A stretch of DNA of 6,178 bases from NCBI GenBank assembly GCA_937915975.1, contig CALGGL010000137.1, forward strand, positions 1-6,178, read 5' to 3'. The position numbers were made by a program, and so were the translations under genes. Below are positions 4,633 to 6,178 of this stretch, piece by piece. Positions within the stretch are counted from its first letter, which is position 1; every line of letters begins with the position of its first letter. The notes below the pieces were generated by a model. It saw nothing but the letters and a program-made list of their open reading frames with translations. It had not been told where the DNA came from and made no database searches. The DNA comes from an uncultured Lachnospiraceae bacterium. Lineage in GTDB: Bacteria > Bacillota > Clostridia > Lachnospirales > Lachnospiraceae.

Positions 4633-5802
4633 ATGTACTATGTCGGAATTGATATTTCCAAGTACAAACACGACTGTTTCATTCTTGATCAGTCAGGCGA
4701 AATAATTGCTGAAGACTTTATTTTCGCCAACAATCTTGAAGGTTTTAATTCACTTAAAACTCTTCTTTCTTCCCTTGCTAACCCTAATGAAATAAAGATA
4801 GGGTTTGAAGCAACCGGTCACTACACTTCTAATCTGAAGAGATTCCTTGAGAACGCCCACTACAGCTTCATGGAATCAAATCCTGCACTCATCAGCAAGT
4901 TCATTCATGCTCAAACTCTAAGACGTACCAAAAGTGATCCAATAGATTCGCGTTCTATTGCTCGTTGGCTCATGACAGTTGAATACAAACCCTATCCAAC
5001 TGGATTTTATCATATTTACTCTCTAAAGTCTTTAACCAGATTAAGAGATTCTGTCATTCGCCAGAGAAGTCTATATATGGTTAAACTAACAAATATCTTG
5101 GATCATATTTTCCCGGAATTCAAGCCATTCTTTAATGAGCGTTTTTCTGCAACAGCTTTATTTATTCTTGAGAAATATCACACCCCCGAAGCAATAGCTT
5201 GTATTCCCGATTCGGATTATGAAGTTATTCATTGCGTTTCACGTGGTAAGTTTTCTTTTACTAAACTTATTTCTTTACGCGAGCTTGCAACAAATACTGT
5301 AGGTGAATCGAATGACATTTTCGAAGTTGAATTAGCCAGCATTCTTGCTCTTTATAGAACTACCGAAGCAGAGGTTATTCACCTTGAAAATGAAATCATC
5401 CCTCTTATCCGTGAGCTTAATCCTAAAATTCTTACCATACCCGGAATAGGTGACATCACTGCAGCAAGCATAATCGCAGAATACGGTAATATATCACGTT
5501 TTAAATCGCCTGCCCAGATGCTATCTTTCGCTGGTTTGGAACCTGGTTACTACCAATCCGGCATAATGGAATTCCATGGAAAAATGGTTAAGCACGGCTC
5601 ATCACAACTAAGATGTGTCCTTATGAACTGTACTGTTCCATTAATAAGATTTAATCCTGTATTTGCTACTTATTACCACAAGAAGCGCAAAGAGGGAAAA
5701 TCACACCGTGTAGCGTTATCTCACGTTGCAAAGAAGCTTATTAGACTTATTTACACTTTAGAATCTAACGGCATTGATTTTGATGCATCAAAACTTCGTT
5801 AG
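4633..5802 (+). CDS. IS110-family DEDD transposase (recombinase)
   Basis: This is a 389-residue transposase. The N-terminal RuvC-like DEDD domain shows Asp7 (GIDISK), Glu59 (GFEATGHY) and Asp102/Asp105 (KSDPIDS), the spacing of IS110 enzymes. A central, partly helical linker follows (about 130-260). The C-terminal Transposase_20 domain begins at IPGIGDITAASIIAEYG (269-285) and contains FAGLEPG (299-305). It ends with the catalytic serine motif KHGSSQLR (320-327), where Ser323 or Ser324 would be the nucleophile. The ATG at 4633 is chosen because AAGGAGG lies 9 bases upstream and the conserved fold starts at once. An in-frame ATG at 4558 would add 25 residues that do not look conserved and would translate the proposed guide-RNA region. 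The gene appears intact, so the element may still be mobile. Confidence 0.93.
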   Translation: MYYVGIDISKYKHDCFILDQSGEIIAEDFIFANNLEGFNSLKTLLSSLANPNEIKIGFEATGHYTSNLKRFLENAHYSFMESNPALISKFIHAQTLRRTKSDPIDSRSIARWLMTVEYKPYPTGFYHIYSLKSLTRLRDSVIRQRSLYMVKLTNILDHIFPEFKPFFNERFSATALFILEKYHTPEAIACIPDSDYEVIHCVSRGKFSFTKLISLRELATNTVGESNDIFEVELASILALYRTTEAEVIHLENEIIPLIRELNPKILTIPGIGDITAASIIAEYGNISRFKSPAQMLSFAGLEPGYYQSGIMEFHGKMVKHGSSQLRCVLMNCTVPLIRFNPVFATYYHKKRKEGKSHRVALSHVAKKLIRLIYTLESNGIDFDASKLR

Positions 5803-5805
5803 CTG

Positions 5806-5821
5806 AGTAGTGGCAGCTACT
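5806..5821. repeat. Small hairpin AGTAG/CTACT after the transposase
   Basis: Five-base arms flank a 6-base loop, starting three bases after the transposase stop codon. It is too short, and lacks an adjacent T-run, to be called a terminator with confidence. It lies in the probable right end of the element. Confidence 0.25.
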
Positions 5822-5836
5822 ATATTAAATTTTTAA

Positions 5837-6178
5837 AATCCTCTATATAATTATCTTAATCTTCAACAAAAAATTTCTTCTAACGTTGAGAATTTAAAGA
5901 TCGTTTATGAAATTCATCACGCTGAAAAGGAAATTTTGCCGGAAAATTTGACAGCGTGGTTTAATAAAAAACTTTTTGAAAGTCAACAAGCTGATATAAT
6001 TCGTGGGACAACTTCGATCGGTCCTCATCACGACGATATAAAATTTCTGATTAATGATCGTGATATTCGATCTTTCGGCTCTCAAGGTCAACAGCGAACG
6101 GCAATTTTATCGCTAAAATTATCGGAACTTGAATTTTTGCACGAAGAAACCGGCGATTATCCTATCTTACTGCTTGAC
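5837..6178 (+). pseudogene. recF: recF fragment lacking its 5' part, running off the window
   Basis: The frame is open from just after a stop at 5834-5836 to the window end. It encodes 114 residues matching the C-terminal half of RecF, the ATP-binding recombination mediator that helps load RecA at gaps. Visible motifs are RGTTSIGPHHDD (family form GPHRDD, here with His for Arg), FGSQGQQRTAILSLKLSE (the ABC signature region), and ETGDYPILLLD, the start of Walker B at the window edge. RecF-like character extends back to about ISSNVENLKIVYE (5873). The N-terminal half with Walker A is absent and there is no start codon of its own. The break coincides with the right end of the insertion sequence. 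The matching 5' half is not on the left side of the element. It may be an inactivated gene, a rearrangement relic or a contig join. Identity is firm; pseudogene status is inferred. Confidence 0.82.

Larger units (their letters stand above)
4430..5850 (+). mobile_element. IS110-family insertion sequence, ends approximate
   Basis: The element is recognised from its single DEDD transposase gene. The ends are estimates, because IS110 elements have no terminal inverted repeats and usually leave no target duplication. The left limit is placed before the non-coding segment that precedes the transposase. The right limit is placed where the recF frame begins, between the transposase stop (5802) and about 5850. 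The long 5' and short 3' non-coding parts fit the IS110 group rather than the IS1111 group. Similar strings CTCTTGTATAAT (4430-4441) and CTCTATATAAT (5841-5851) lie near the two proposed limits, which may reflect the element's core sites or chance. Confidence 0.7.

Noticed and set aside
5894..6091. Minus-strand open frame of 65 codons
   Set aside because: It is antisense to well-recognised recF motifs and has no family features or ribosome binding site of note.
1..6178. CRISPR array, tRNA or rRNA genes
   Set aside because: No regularly spaced repeats and no tRNA or rRNA signature sequences were seen on either strand.

Overview
The window looks like chromosomal DNA of an AT-rich anaerobic Firmicute, most likely a clostridium of the Lachnospiraceae type. 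The basis is AGGAGG-type ribosome binding sites, long AT-rich spacers, an OhrR close to the Bacillus form, and a thioredoxin-reductase-like flavoprotein of the type known from clostridia. This is inference from sequence character, not a measured taxonomic placement.

Layout. Positions 1-283 hold no gene, but they carry a good plus-strand promoter, a structured segment that could be a small RNA, and a strong terminator closing the operon to its right. Positions 284-3122 are a five-gene minus-strand operon. In transcription order it encodes a 181-residue glutathione-peroxidase-family protein, a second peroxidase of 156 residues, a thioredoxin-reductase-like flavoprotein, a thioredoxin, and an OhrR-type MarR regulator. 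Its promoter (3248-3276) is a near-consensus sigma-A promoter, and the spacer between its two boxes contains a 15-base match to the Bacillus OhrR operator. Upstream, 3301-4200 encodes an HSL-type alpha/beta hydrolase, also on the minus strand. Positions 4201-4632 are AT-rich with several inverted repeats and then the probable left non-coding end of an insertion sequence. Its IS110-family transposase lies at 4633-5802 on the plus strand. From about 5837 to the window end there is a recF reading frame that lacks its 5' part.

How the genes work together. The operon reads as a complete peroxide-detoxification circuit. OhrR (reactive Cys15) would sense organic hydroperoxide and release the promoter. 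The two peroxidases keep the Cys-Gln-Trp-Asn tetrad and a cysteine at the resolving position of thioredoxin-dependent members. Thioredoxin (WCGPC) would re-reduce them, and the flavoprotein would re-reduce thioredoxin. The flavoprotein keeps the FAD motifs and CATC redox site but has lost both NADPH-binding signatures, which matches the ferredoxin-dependent flavin thioredoxin reductases (FFTR) of clostridia. The inferred electron route is therefore ferredoxin to flavoprotein to thioredoxin to peroxidases, with no glutathione or NADPH. No ohr gene is present; the peroxidases take its usual place next to ohrR.

The right end is a separate story. The IS110-type element has a long 5' non-coding end that could encode a bridge RNA. 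It abuts a truncated recF whose other half is not on the far side of the element, so it marks a rearrangement, a relic or an assembly join.
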